Shown here: one piece after another, positions 1 through 11,443 of the stretch
Layout of the letters: each line of letters starts with the position of its first letter
How positions within the stretch are numbered: position 1 is the first letter of the stretch
From: Nageia nagi
Taxonomy: Eukaryota; Pinophyta
Direction: 5' to 3'
Assembly (NCBI GenBank): GCA_050084985.1
Contig: JBITNC010000001.1
Coordinates: forward strand, 51,398,001-51,462,000
Length of the DNA: 64,000 bases
Notes under the pieces: generated by a model
The model's input: only the letters and a program-made list of their open reading frames with translations
Database searches by the model: none
What the model was told of the DNA's origin: nothing
Program-made: the position numbers and the translations under genes

Positions 1-46
1 CCAACCTCCATAGGGTTCCAAAAAATGTCATCATAACTACTATGAT

Positions 47-236
47 TTGCCTAAAAATAATTAGAGAGGGTTGATTCCCACATCCAAAAACCCTTTAGAT
101 GGGCTTTGTTATTACCTCTAAAAACCATTTAGAGGGGCTTTATTCCTACCTCTAAAAACCTTTTAGATGGGGCTTTTTCCCACCTCTAAAAACTCTTTGG
201 AGGGGGTTTATTCCTACCTCAAAAACCCTATTATTT
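47..236. repeat. 34-bp tandem repeat, about 5 copies
   Basis: The motif CCTCTAAAAACC followed by TTTAGA-GGGGCTTT recurs at a regular 34-bp spacing (anchors near 81, 115, 149, 183 and 217). Copies differ by a few substitutions each. No coding function is visible. Confidence 0.85.
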
Positions 237-2219
237 TAAAAAACATATATAACAATTACACAAGATATGCATACTTTATCAACTCTTATTTATCACTAAG
301 TACATGAACTTTAGTACTAAATTATAAAAACACCAAAATATGTGAATCAAGATCTTAGCATAACTTAAATGTACTTCTAGAATTAGTTAAAGTACAACCC
401 TTCTTAATTAGAGACTTGTAAACATAAACACCTTTCTATCCAAATTCAAGATTAGAACTCATAAATCAAGTATAACCCATATGTATGGAATTTTATACAA
501 TATGATAATGCTATGACTAATTAGCAATTCACAACATGCTAATTATTTTAACCATTCTTATAATCAAGTTACCATAAGCCAATCTATCATGTTTTTTGTT
601 TGAAATGGTCTCATTATGCATTTTATCATAATGAAATAGTATCCTAAATAGTGCATCCTAAAGAAGGAATGAAATATTATCATTGCAATCTATGTCATTA
701 TATAACAAATAGTATTTATAACATCATAAAATTCAAGGCTTACAACATTTACCACATAAATACAAAATTGTAACATTGTCACACAAATTTGTAACTTGTT
801 ACAATGATACAACACTATAGTTCTTGATAGTTTTATCCATGCACTAAAATTTGGTCCTAGATAGATAATGCAAATATAAGCACAAGATAATAAATTGAAT
901 CCAAATAAAATAACTACATAAAATGATCAAGGAAAGAGAAAGAGTTGCTTGGATATCTTCATACCAAAGTACTAATTAGTTGTAAGCCCTTCTCTAACAT
1001 GCATTTTTCATTGAGTTTTTTCTATTTTCTTAAAGTATTTATTCTTTCATATTTTCTATTATTGTACCTCCTTATTTAGCTCTACACTTTAAATTGTATA
1101 AGATTCCTAAAACATAGTTTAGTAATCAACAACTTATCTACTTGTATAAATATTTGATAACAACACTTTTTAAAAGAATAAAATTTAACATAGTTTCATT
1201 TATACTTGAAAGCACACACTATGTTAGTTTTCAAGACTCTTTATATCTTTCATTAGTTTCCATCAACAATAATCTCCATAAGAACATTCTCCATGTTTGA
1301 AATGATAAAAACAGTTCACATCCCTCACAACAATTACCCTTGGAATAAAAACTTGGAAACATGTCATGAATATTTTTACAAGAAATTCATTTATTTATGT
1401 TCTCATTGAGTGAAATAAATTTACATTAATTCTATAATAAATATGAGTTCTACAAATGAAATAACTTGAGTAGTAGAAAGATCAACAAACTAGTTTAAAC
1501 TTGCTCACATTACATCAAATAATTATTAATTATTGAAGACAAGACTACAATCATACAAAATACATTTAAGGAGATATAATTCATCATAAAATAATATAAA
1601 AATTAATATAATACAAGCTTCCAAAATGCAACCTCTAGTTACTATAAATTGGATTACAACAACAATGCAATGGAGCTAAAAAAAATTAGAAAATGCAACA
1701 AAAATCTACATGAATTTGTAACCTCTATTAGATATTTTGTATGACCAAAATGAAGTAAATGGATTCCCAAAAATCATATATAAACTCCACAAAATATACA
1801 TCTTTAGATCCGCAACATATCCAAGTAAGAAAATATTGTATTGTCATAAAAAAACTAGTCTTAAAATTTGGAAGAGTAAAGCTGCAAGTTTCATTATTAA
1901 ATAAGCCATGTAATTCCAATTAATACATAATGTATCATGCTAAATCCACTAATAATTGCATAATTAAAATAATATCTTAAAGATGCACATAATATAAAAC
2001 TAAGATCTCTATACTATGATAATTATGATAACATTTGACACATGGAGGGCAAAAATAACTAATACTAACATAAACAATAAAAGATAAAATAAAACTAGAA
2101 TGTGTAAGTTTAAGTTGTAAATACTTACACATGATGGAGGGAGTAAACAAATAAAAATAAATAAGAAGAAAGTGTTGCACACTAACTCCAACCACATTAA
2201 AATTTGCATCATTCTTCAG
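237..2219. other. AT-rich stretch without recognisable gene
   Basis: I see no frame with family motifs on either strand. It contains one copy of a dispersed ~210-bp repeat (1139-1345), listed separately. Short open frames on the minus strand near 1.7-2.2 kb have no recognisable domain. Confidence 0.6.
1139..1345. repeat. Dispersed repeat A, copy 1
   Basis: This segment matches 2512-2735 along its length. Shared blocks include AACACTTTTTAAAAGAATAA-like, TACTTGAAAGCACACACTATG-like and CATCAACAATAATCTCCATA-like sequence. The two copies are diverged and carry small indels. Confidence 0.7.
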
Positions 2220-2425
2220 CAATAAAATGGATCTTTGAAAGCCTTATAAACCATACTTTTAACTTCTATCATTAAATATTTCTAACAATTAAATCTTGAT
2301 AATAAGTTTTAGTAGGTAAATATACAAAACATGTTCTAATTGCACCCAAAAAATTCTTGGTATTTTTATCCATAAATAGTGCAAAATGATCTACATCAAA
2401 ATTTAAAGAACTTATTACATATAAT
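2220..2425. repeat. Dispersed repeat R, copy 1 (longest)
   Basis: Repeat R begins with GATCTTTGAAAGCCTTATA and runs through ATACAAAACATGTTCTAAT and ATTCTTGGTATTTTTATCCA. Three more copies follow within 2.1 kb, at 3720-3870, 3885-4010 and 4312-4480. The copies lie around and between PPR gene pieces, so R may be a spacer or intron segment duplicated with the PPR gene, or a small mobile element. No terminal inverted repeat was found. Confidence 0.75.
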
Positions 2426-2511
2426 TTGGAAAATAAAATATTACTTTGAAAAATACAAATGTTTTTTTTCTTTTGAATGTTATTCGCTTGTGAATACAAT
2501 AAAAAATATTG

Positions 2512-2735
2512 TACATTTGTACAAGTATTTGAAACCAACACTTTTTGAAAAAATGAAATGAAACATAGTTTCCTTTCTACTTGAAAGCATGCACCATGAT
2601 GTTGTGCTTGACTCTTTAGATCTAACATTACTTTACATCAACAATAATATCCACAAGAACATTCTTCATGTTTAAAATGGTGAAATCAATTTGCATCCTT
2701 CACAATAATGTCCCTTGCAACAATACCATAGTGTA
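2512..2735. repeat. Dispersed repeat A, copy 2
   Basis: This is the second copy of the sequence at 1139-1345. It directly follows repeat R copy 1. A minus-strand frame (2272-2628) is open across it, but I see no domain in that frame. Confidence 0.7.
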
Positions 2736-3094
2736 TTCAAATTTAAAGGAGGGAATCATATTTACAACTCAAATCATATTCTTATTTAAATTTAGGAGCC
2801 CATAAGAAAAAATCAAAAAGTAAAATTAACTTATAAAATCTATATCAAATTTTAAAGAACTTATTACATAGAATTTGGGTGCAAATGGTTGATACAATTG
2901 TAGAGCCAAAATAATGGATATAATTATTTATGGGGTTGATTATTACACTATTAAGAATAATTTGTAAATATTGACACATATATCATAAATATAGCAATAA
3001 CATGTAATAGGAACATAATAGTGTTTACTTAGATTCTATATTCATTCCATTAATCAGAAAATGTGTAAAGGATAGAGCATATAGTCATGAATAA

Positions 3095-3195
3095 GCATGC
3101 CTTTGATGTCCTAGAATTGGCATGCTATTGTTGCCCTGGAATTAGCATGCCATCAATGCCCTAGAATTGGCATGTTGTCGATGCCATTGGATGAG
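3095..3195. repeat. 25-bp tandem repeat, 4 copies
   Basis: GCATGC/T recurs at 3095, 3120, 3145 and 3170, each followed by a variant of CCTAGAATTG. It is more GC-rich than its surroundings. Confidence 0.85.
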
Positions 3196-3719
3196 AGAAA
3201 TTACAAATACGAACAAGAATATAGCGATGAGTGAATTAGCAAATAATAAAATGATGAACATACATACAAACTTATAAAATAATAGATGCATAATATAGAT
3301 AAAGCAAGTTACAATCCTTCAAATTATCTTCAATTGATAATCCTTGTATTAGCTTGAAACAATTATTAGCCCATGATTCACTCATGATCTATAGGTCATA
3401 AAATAATTTCTTTATATATGTTACAAGCTTTCATGAATTTGATACTTTGGCCCCTTGTACATTCCACAAGGGTCAAATACATGGCCTATACCTATTTTTA
3501 TATTTTTAATCCCATTTTAAATAATACATTATTAAGAGATTAAAATGATTTATTAAATACATAAAGGTTCATTTTGAGGCATCTATACCAAGTATAGGTA
3601 CATGATAATTAAATGATTTCAAAAAAAATAATTGCATAAAATGATAAATGCAAGAGCTACATACAATTAAGAGTTTCTCTACTCTCTCTATACCAAAATT
3701 TACATGAATTATATAATTA

Positions 3720-3870
3720 AATAGATCTTTGAAAGCCTTATAGCTAAGGCTTTTTACTTCTATCACCATATAATTTTACTAATCAAATATGGACAATAAT
3801 TTTTACTAGTTAAATATACAAAACATGTTATAATTTCACATAAAAAAATTCTTGATACTTTTATCCATGG
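3720..3870. repeat. Dispersed repeat R, copy 2
   Basis: It starts with AGATCTTTGAAAGCCTTATAG and shares the ACATGTTATAAT and ATTCTTGATACTTTTATCCA blocks with copies 1 and 4. Confidence 0.75.
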
Positions 3871-3884
3871 AAAATGTAAAATTT

Positions 3885-4010
3885 GCATCTTTGAAAGCCT
3901 TATAAACTATAATTTTCACTTCCATCACTAAATAATTCCAATAATCAAATATGAATAATAATTTTAGTAGTTAAATATAAAAAATATGGCATAATTTCAT
4001 GCAAAATATT
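3885..4010. repeat. Dispersed repeat R, copy 3 (truncated)
   Basis: It starts with CATCTTTGAAAGCCTTATAA only 15 bp after copy 2. It runs directly into the PPR pseudogene. Confidence 0.7.
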
Positions 4011-5220
4011 CTTTTAAATTTTGTATACATATATATTAGGGAACTCACAACCACAACATTCAACACAAAATTATTTTCAACTACTCTTTGATGGATTACC
4101 ATACCTTCTTCTTGATTTCCCATTATGATGCATGCTAGAATAAAAATGGTAAAGGTTGTAGAGTTTGACTTTACACCTAACATTTGCATTTGTTTAAATA
4201 TCTCTAGAGCCTTTTTAAAAAATCCATTTTTTGCATATGATATGATCATTATAGTATATGAAATTTCATTTCAATGAGGCATATATTCTTTTAAAAGATA
4301 CTCATTTGTATAATAAAATGGATCTTTGAAAGCCTTATAGACCAAAATTTTCACTTCTATCAATAAAGAATTCCAATAATCAATTATGTAAAATTATTTT
4401 TAGTTAAATATATAAAACATGTTCTAATTCCACCCAAAAAATTCTTGATATTTTTATCCATGAGTAGTGCAAAATCAACATCAACCTATAAAAAAATTAC
4501 TACATATAATCTAATGAAAAATCATTTTTAACTACTCTCTTATGAATATCAAATATGGGCCTTATGTATTCTTCCATATTTTGCATACATATCTATCAAG
4601 GCATTCATAACCATAATATTTGATGAGAAACCATTTTCAACTACTATTTTATGGATGTACATATCTTTTTAAATATCTCCTATGGTGGAAAATGTTGGAA
4701 GAAATATGGAAAAGGTTATAAAGTCTAGCTTTACACATGTCAATTATGCATCTTATCAAACAATTCTCATACCTTGTGTATTATTCTATATTTTACATAT
4801 ATGTCTATCAAAGAATTCATAACTATAATATTTGATGAAAATTCATTTTCAACTACTCTTTGATGGATGTCAATACCTTCATCAAAAGCTCCTATAGTGG
4901 CATAAATTGGATAAAAGTTGACAAAGGTTACATAGTTTGGATTTACACCTGATAATTGCATTTGCTTAAAAGTCTCTAAGGCCTTCTTAGAAAACTCATT
5001 TTTTGCATTTTTGCAATCATTATAATATATGAGACTACATATTGATGAGGCATTTTATCAAACATTACACTTACCTTTTCTACAAATCCACATTTTTCAT
5101 ATATATCTCCCATAGTACTCAAAATCATAACATCTAACATTAATATTCTTTGAGGTATGCATAAACCCTATTATGAATCTCCTAGTTTAGTACATGCTTG
5201 AAGGATACTCAGAAAGGTGA
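3971..5220 (-). pseudogene. PPR (pentatricopeptide repeat) protein pseudogene, PLS type
   Basis: Read on the minus strand, several frames give PPR motifs in the order expected of a plant PLS-class protein. PPR proteins bind organellar RNA and serve editing, splicing or stability. Near 5200-5040 are DIYEKCGFVEKVSVMFDKM-like residues. At 4961-4767 are MQLSGVNPNYVTF, GIDIHQRVVENEF and NSLIDIYVKY. Near 4700-4530 is a third, stop-broken unit. At 4249-3971 are SYAKNGFFKKALEIFKQMQ, EEGMVIHQRVVENNF and SLIYMYTK. Each matches the family signatures GYAQNG-ALxLFxxMQ, EGxxIHxxVVExGF and LIDMYAKCG. Stops and frameshifts separate the units, and repeat R copy 4 interrupts the array. No DYW domain was found. 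The assignment is by motif recognition, and the strand is secure. Confidence 0.82.
4312..4480. repeat. Dispersed repeat R, copy 4
   Basis: It starts with GGATCTTTGAAAGCCTTATAG and lies between two PPR units. It shares the long block ACATGTTCTAATTCCACCCA with copy 1. Confidence 0.75.
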
Positions 5221-7187
5221 AATGATCTAGTTAGACTAATAATGCTATTTATTGCATTTTGTGCTTTTGTAACTTAAAATTACCATATTCCATGAGGAAA
5301 GATTTCTTTTAGTCATACAGTCAACAACTTCATGTGCATATGCCAAACTTTGTAGTTAACATACATGTGGATAAGTTTGTCTTGAAAAATATTTGATCAT
5401 GGACCAACCAAATTAAAGTCTAATATGATTTATGAGTGAATGGAGTATCTTGCTCTCTAGAAGGGTATTATTGTCAATGTAAGAGTTAAATATGTGTTGA
5501 AGAGCATAGAGAGTAGTGCACATCTATATTTGTAGTAAGAAAAATATATTCACATCCTTCAATCGTCCATCTTGATATAGTTATGTGAGAGTAATATTAA
5601 TACCATTTTGGTGGGTAAGTGATGAGATTATATGATTATAAAAATATGAATAAAAAGATATCATCACCTTTAAAAATGAAGAAGGTAGAGGTGGTAGTAT
5701 GGCCATCTATTTATACCTCTATTAATATATGATTTTGATTGAAAAGAGGAAATATAATATTAGAGGATTTATGCACATACATAAACCTTACAAATCCCCC
5801 AATTTGGTGCATGATTTGAAGATACCTATTGAGGAAAGTTAGGTATCCTTGTCACACTCATCCTACTCATAATGATCATAGTCATCCACCTCTATCCACC
5901 CCAACCCTAAATCCAAATATTTTGTGAGCTTGTCCACCTACGAGACTTTCATGAGATGCCACCTTATGATTTATGGTGGAGGGTTAAAACTAACCCATAA
6001 AACCCACTATCAAAACCCCATATAGTGGTGGCTTATACCTACCCCCTAAAATCCACCTCAAATTATTCATTACTAAAGGCTTTTTATGGTCAAGTGTGGC
6101 TAGGAGCTTTATGAAACCATACTATCTTGAGCATATTTTTTATTAGTTTAGAATAAAATAAGATGTACCTCTACCTATGGTATATTTACTATAATATTTG
6201 AAGGAGAGAGATATCCCTAAATATTTTGATGCCATGCCAGGTTAGGAGTCTATCTATGATACAACATAGCCATACTCACCTCATAGTATTCACCTTGTTG
6301 TGGAGAATGTAAATGTTAGTGGTAGATAGATTTATGTATGGAAGAGTATAAGACCTCTTACATTTTATCTTCTATATCTTGATGATTTGGATTTGAGATT
6401 GATAATAAGCTTGATTCCCTCATTTAGGATGTCATTACACTAGATAACATTGATACTTTAATCACTACTACTTCCCTAATATTATTATTGATAGTAACAT
6501 AACTAAAGCTTTCACATTATCACCTCTATAGAGTAAGCTTGTACAAATTGCATATTTATTTTATTTTATTTATATTTTGAGTTTATTTTATTTAGTTCTA
6601 AATTTTTAATTTTAGTGTTATATTTATTTATTTGTATCCATGATTTTGTACGATTACATGAGATCAAGGCTAAGATATTTGAGATAGAGGCTAAGGTTTG
6701 TAGGTTGTAACCTTTTGAGGAAGAGGTTACTCATTTTCACATTTAGGTTTATGATATTTATGGTTATGTCTCATAATTATATGGTTATGTCATGTATTTA
6801 ACCAAGGATAAGAATACCCTATAAAATCACTTTGATATACCCCTATCTCTATGAGATATACATGGATGTATCAATAATTATTTACATCCTATCACTAGTT
6901 GAGATAGAGGAATGATGCACTAAATTAATTCTTGAGGAATGTTGACAATATGGACTAAACATATAAGGATATATTAAGGATCAATGGCTAGGATGTAGAT
7001 AGTGAGTTCTCATAGTCCAATTCTAGCATATAGATGAGGTTGAGAATTCTAGGCATGAGGTTTCTAGAGAGGATAACAAGGGGTACAAGATATGTGGTGG
7101 GTGTTTACAATTTAGAATCCTATGTACATCATGTGTACTATATATCATTTTACACACACACACATAAAAACATACACATACATATAT

Positions 7188-7190
<3 letters not shown>
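5221..7190. other. No recognisable gene
   Basis: AT-rich sequence with no convincing coding frame, LTR boundary or long repeat. A slightly GC-richer patch at 5880-6060 carries repeated CCACC and AAACCC words without clear periodicity. Confidence 0.5.

Positions 7191-7267
<77 letters not shown>
7191..7267. repeat. (CA)n microsatellite, about 38 units
   Basis: An uninterrupted AC dinucleotide run of about 77 bp, with shorter CA and TA runs just upstream (7151-7190). It directly abuts the 3' end of the minus-strand SINE, so it is probably expanded from the SINE tail, (TG)n on the SINE strand. Confidence 0.97.
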
Positions 7268-7268
<1 letters not shown>

Positions 7269-7472
7269 GGTAAACTATTCTAGGAACCCCCTCATGGCTA
7301 CTAGTAGGGTAAAATTTTAATGTCTCCTCCATCCACCTAGTTGATATGGATTGAAAATATGATGGTATCCAAGGATTATACAAATTACAACACATTGGAT
7401 CATCCATCCAAATATTTGAACTTAAGACCTCTTGTAAAAGAGTCAAAACTTGAACCAGTGTACTATTCCCTT
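7267..7472 (-). mobile_element. tRNA-derived SINE, copy 1
   Basis: This ~206-bp unit is repeated at 46658-46862. On the minus strand it begins GGGAATAGTACACTGG, followed by AGAGGTCTTAAGTTCAAATA. These look like a degenerate pol III A box (about TRGCNNAGTGG) and B box (about GGTTCAANTCC), with the spacing expected of a tRNA-derived SINE head. The body carries GGTGGATGGAGGAGA and TTTTACCCTA. The 3' end runs straight into (TG)n. It encodes no protein and would depend on LINE machinery. The target-site duplication is unclear because both flanks are TA-rich. Confidence 0.72.
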
Positions 7473-8889
7473 GTATATATATATATATAACACAAAGCTA
7501 GATACTTATTGTTTAATTTGATCTTATACTTGTGTTGGTGCCTTACAATCATTGTGTGTATGTTTTAATTATTACATAATTTATAATTTATATATAACAT
7601 ACATCATAATTCCACTCAATATTTGAATTATATTTAATAATTAGTGAGATGAATTTTGAACCGCAACAAATTAACTTAATCATTTTTTGATAAATATAAT
7701 ATATGACATCAATTTGTATAATTTTATTATTATTTTTTTGTATTTTAAAATCATTAAATTTTATGAATTTGAAAAGGAAAATAATATTTTAGCTTAGAAC
7801 CAACAACACCAATGATTTTGTTGTAGTCAATAATATCCATAATAGTGTTGAAATGCAAAAACTATGAATTGGTAATCATCATGATGCATTTACAATTTTT
7901 AAGAAAGTAGGATATTAGTATGATTAGAGATACAAAATGAAGATATTATAACAAATTTATGAAATATAATCTATATGCATAATGAAACATGAAAGTGAAA
8001 GCATGCAAACCTAACCAATGATGAATATATGCTTAAGATAATTGAGGATACTACTTTGGTGGATCTTCACAAATCACATTTTCTTATATTTATAAAGACA
8101 TTATAATTTTATCTAATAATTAATAACATTTAAATTCTTTTTATTTTTTTTAATTCTTCATTGAAGATCACAATTTCATCTAATTATTGACTTTGAATCT
8201 TCCATTTATCACTTTCTTATTTTGGTTTGCATATTACTAAAGATGGTTTGAAATGTTGATGGAAATAGTTTCTCAAGTATTCATATTTTGTGCCATCAAA
8301 ATTATGGTTTGAAATTATCCTACTACATTATTAATTTTTATTATTTCATTATTGACTATATTTAATATTCTTTAGTTGTGAGGATGAACTATTTCCTTAG
8401 CTATACCCTTTTCTTTAATTGCTCTTAATCTCAAAATCTTATTTCTTTTTTTATCAACTAGACCTTGTATTATATCCCTCAAATTTCTATAATTTATTTT
8501 TTATATCCTATGATTTTGTGATAATTAAAAAAATCCTAAAAGAAGTAACCATCTAGTACTCCATTTGGACATACATTATTTAAAAATAAATATATCTCTT
8601 TTAGATTCTTAGCAATCAATATATCCAATAATGAATCTATATAATGAGAAATTAGTATATATCCTTTTATACTTTCTTTAGAAATTAAATTAATGTTGGT
8701 CTATCTTTGCTACCTCTTGTGGTTTGTTTCCATTTCCTCTTATTGATTCCTTTAATGGAGCTAAACAATTTTCTTTTTTCAATAATTTATTAATAAGTTT
8801 ATTCAAGGATTCATATTCATAAATAGCGACTAGTAATATAAACTATGGCAATATAGAGCTTATGAAAGCACCCTTTAATTCGAACTATA
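7473..8889. other. No recognisable gene
   Basis: AT-rich and not visibly repetitive beyond a short (TA)n at 7473-7488. No family motif was found on either strand. Confidence 0.5.
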
Positions 8890-9048
8890 CAAGTGAAATT
8901 TGGACTACAAAAAGAGCATTTCAAACCTCAAAATTGTCTCCCATAGGAGATGTTACAATCTTGTAGAGTTTTAAGTTTTGTAAGAACTAAAAAAAATGGC
9001 TCATAATGAAATCCAGGTCAAAATTTATGACCTCTGCAAGGTACAACA
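8890..9048 (-). repeat. Truncated 3' LTR of the chromovirus
   Basis: It matches the first ~160 bp of the LTR at 11444-11891, sharing TTGTAACATCTCCTATGGGA and AGGTCATAA. On the minus strand it starts TGTTGTACCTTG directly after a purine tract (GAAGGAGAA, 9057-9049) that serves as PPT. Similarity stops near 8890 and unrelated sequence follows. Confidence 0.82.
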
Positions 9049-9059
9049 TTCTCCTTCAA

Positions 9060-9660
9060 TGAAAAAGAACTCAGTTCCTATGAGTTTAGCTAAATTGAAA
9101 TATTGAAGCTTTTGGTTATCAATTTTCTATATCTCAAACTCTGAAATCCAAGTGTTAGCTAAATATGGTAATCCTTCCCATTGAATCAGGTATTTTTTAT
9201 AGCTCCCGTGTTTGGTGGTGATCACCTTCTTATCAAGCACTTGTGAAACTTTTTCCTTTTTCTTCTTAGGAATCTATTGTGCCCAATTTACCATCTCCTA
9301 TAATTCACCATCCTTAGTAGTACCAACATAGTAAAATAAATTAGAAACACTAAAAATGGATGAAATATCAACTCATCAAGTAACTCCACTCTATAAGCAT
9401 TATCATTGATCTTTATCAAAATCTTGTAGGGCTCAATTTTCTTGAATTTTAGTTTGTTATACATCCCTTTAAGAAAACTTATTTTTCAAATATGAACCAT
9501 GATCATATCACCCTCTTCAAACACTTTCACCCTTATTTGTGCATCAATATATTGTTTGTAGTGAGTATTACTACTATACAATTTTTCTATCACTAACTCT
9601 TACACTTTCTAGATAGGCTTATCAAATGCTTTTTCATCATCACTAACTTGTTCACCAATT
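9060..9660 (-). pseudogene. Integrase C-terminus with chromodomain (chromovirus)
   Basis: The minus strand gives, with stops and shifts, a segment around residues VFEEGDMIMVHI, then MYNKLK and INDNAYRVE. This is the GPY/F-type C-terminal module of gypsy integrases. A chromodomain follows at 9243-9127 with VLDKKVITTKHGSYKKYLI and QWEGLPY-ANTW. A chromodomain after integrase defines chromoviruses and is thought to guide integration to heterochromatin. The catalytic DDE core is missing upstream. The family call is confident. Confidence 0.85.
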
Positions 9661-9665
9661 GGTAA

Positions 9666-9935
9666 CTACTTTTGTGTGACATCTTCATATTCTCTTAGCA
9701 ATTTAGTTGCTATTATAGGGATAACCACTTCCTCTATTTCTAGCTTCCTAGCTATTAACGTATAATAGAAGCTATCTTCCATGATTGCTATAAGAAACTC
9801 CTTCATTTCCAACAAGCTCTCACTCAGTACATCCTCCTTCATAGGTATAAGAACTATCTTTACACCACCCTCCCAAAATGTATGAGTATTCTTTCTACCA
9901 TTATGGTTAGCATCCATTTCATACTACCAAGTATC
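9666..9935 (-). pseudogene. Protease-RT linker joined to the integrase tail
   Basis: The minus-strand frame 9917-9666 contains KIVLIPMKEDV and ends LLREYEDVTQK. This corresponds to the linker that precedes RT in gypsy polyproteins (LLxEYxDVxPxELP-GLPP). After a stop and the residues LPIGEQ, the sequence becomes DEKAF-KPI-KV-ELV and runs into the integrase C-terminus. The join near 9650-9670 therefore marks the deletion of RT, RNase H and integrase core. Confidence 0.75.
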
Positions 9936-10038
9936 CTTAAATAAATGTGACATGCATCCATTAGGATCACAACACACCACATTCAATCCTTGTATGTTTT
10001 CCCAATTGAGAAGTTGACTAGACACCTCTTATAAATGA

Positions 10039-10302
10039 TCATTGCATTTTTTTCTGAATCCATGAAACATGGTAGGCATTGGGATGCTTCTCATATTTTA
10101 GTTTTAATTTATCAACCATGATATTGAAAACTAAATTTTCACAACTATCACCATCAATGACCATGTTACATGCCTTTCCTCCTATTGTGCATCTTGTGAA
10201 AATAATATTATTAAACAATAAAGAGTATCCACCATATTTTGCTTGCATATTCATCTTCTCTAGAACATTAAGAGTTCTCCTTATCATGAGAATTTCACCC
10301 AT
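10039..10302 (-). pseudogene. Gypsy aspartic protease remnant
   Basis: The 87-residue open segment contains TRCTIGGKACNMVIDGDSCE followed by NLV, then KLKLKYEKHPNAYHVSW. This matches the plant gypsy protease pattern TRCTxxGKVCxxIIDGGSxEN-V and the following LKTEKHPxPYKLxWL. The active-site triad reads IDGDS instead of D-G/S-G-S/A, so the catalytic loop is altered. It lies between the gag zinc knuckle and the RT linker, as expected. Confidence 0.85.
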
Positions 10303-10379
10303 GTATGTAGTAATTTCTATATTAGTATCTCCCTCTTCTTCAACTAAAGCAATCCTAGCTTAGCCCCTCTCTTTAGCAT

Positions 10380-11330
10380 CATACTAAGAACATTCAAATG
10401 CTTTATGACCTTCTTCTCCACATCTATAATAGATGAATGATTTCCATTTTCTATTCCTTGTCCTTCCTCCACCATTACCTCTTACTCTTGGATATCCTCT
10501 TCCTCTTTGGGAGGTATCTTAACCTTGTACCACTTGATCCTCCTATCTGACAAATGTTGAATATTATCCTTTGGCAAAATTAGATCTACCACACTATTGA
10601 TTTGAAAAGGATGTTTATCCTTTCTCTTCCCTTATATTAATCTTCTTAAGCTTCTCCTCATCTTTTAGGATCATTTGGTATGCATCCTTTATAGTAAGAG
10701 TATGGTGCATACTTATCTCATCTTGAATAGAAAAACTTAGGCCATTCACATACCTTGTAGTTCTTTTCTCATCTGTCTCATTATACTCCACTTGAATGGA
10801 TAATTTGTAGAACTCATTGGTGTAATCTTCTATGCTCTGCTCTTTTTGTTAAAGATTTTGGAATCTACAAAATAAGATTTGGAAATAATCTACAAGAACA
10901 AATTTCTTTTGTAACTTTTTCTTCATCTTAGCTTAAGCCCTGATCTTCTCTTTCCCCTTTCTTTATCATGAAGCTTGTAGATGATCCCATCAAATCAATG
11001 CAGCCCCCTCAACTTTGTGCATGCAAGCTTCACCTTCTTATCCTCAACAAGACTACTCTATTTAAAATATTTCTCAATACTATTTAACTAATCGATCAAC
11101 TCCTTTGGTTTCAAACCACCAACATACTCTAGAATCTTAATATTGATCCCATATTGGTTTCCTTTTATCCCTTACAAGGATTGTATTAGCCTATTTTTGA
11201 AGCATTATTCTACTATTGTAGGATATATTGGTTCCTCCTCCATGTCAATGTCAGGTTCATCTTCCCCAAACATGCTCTCATTATCAAATCTTGTATTTGG
11301 GCATGGTATTTTTTCATCCATATTCTCTAT
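10380..11330 (-). pseudogene. Gag remnant with CCHC zinc knuckle (chromovirus)
   Basis: Near 11131-11070 the minus strand encodes LEYVGGLKPKELIDWLNSIE, typical of the gypsy Gag capsid region (EFxGxxxPxEFIDWLNxVE), followed by KKVKLACTKLRG. The C-terminus at 10432-10386 reads YYRCGEEGHKAFEC, a CX2CX4HX4C nucleocapsid knuckle whose first Cys has become Tyr. Stops are frequent between these points. Gag would form the virus-like particle. Confidence 0.8.
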
Positions 11331-11428
11331 TTACCTATTCATGTGGGCCTAAGCACCCTATACTCCTCTTATTGCACCTATATATTATCTTCTAGGTGCC
11401 AACTTCCCTCCACTAGTGAGATCATATC

Positions 11429-11441
11429 CTCTCTAATACCA
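11429..11441 (-). other. Primer binding site, tRNA-Met type
   Basis: The minus strand reads TGGTATTAGAG just inside the 5' LTR end. It is one base off the TGGTATCAGAG that pairs with the 3' end of initiator tRNA-Met in plant LTR retrotransposons. Confidence 0.85.
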
Positions 11442-11443
11442 TA

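Noticed and set aside
7023-7446. Minus-strand frames of repeated Cys-Val across the (CA)n tract.
   Set aside because: They are translations of a dinucleotide microsatellite and the SINE, not genes.
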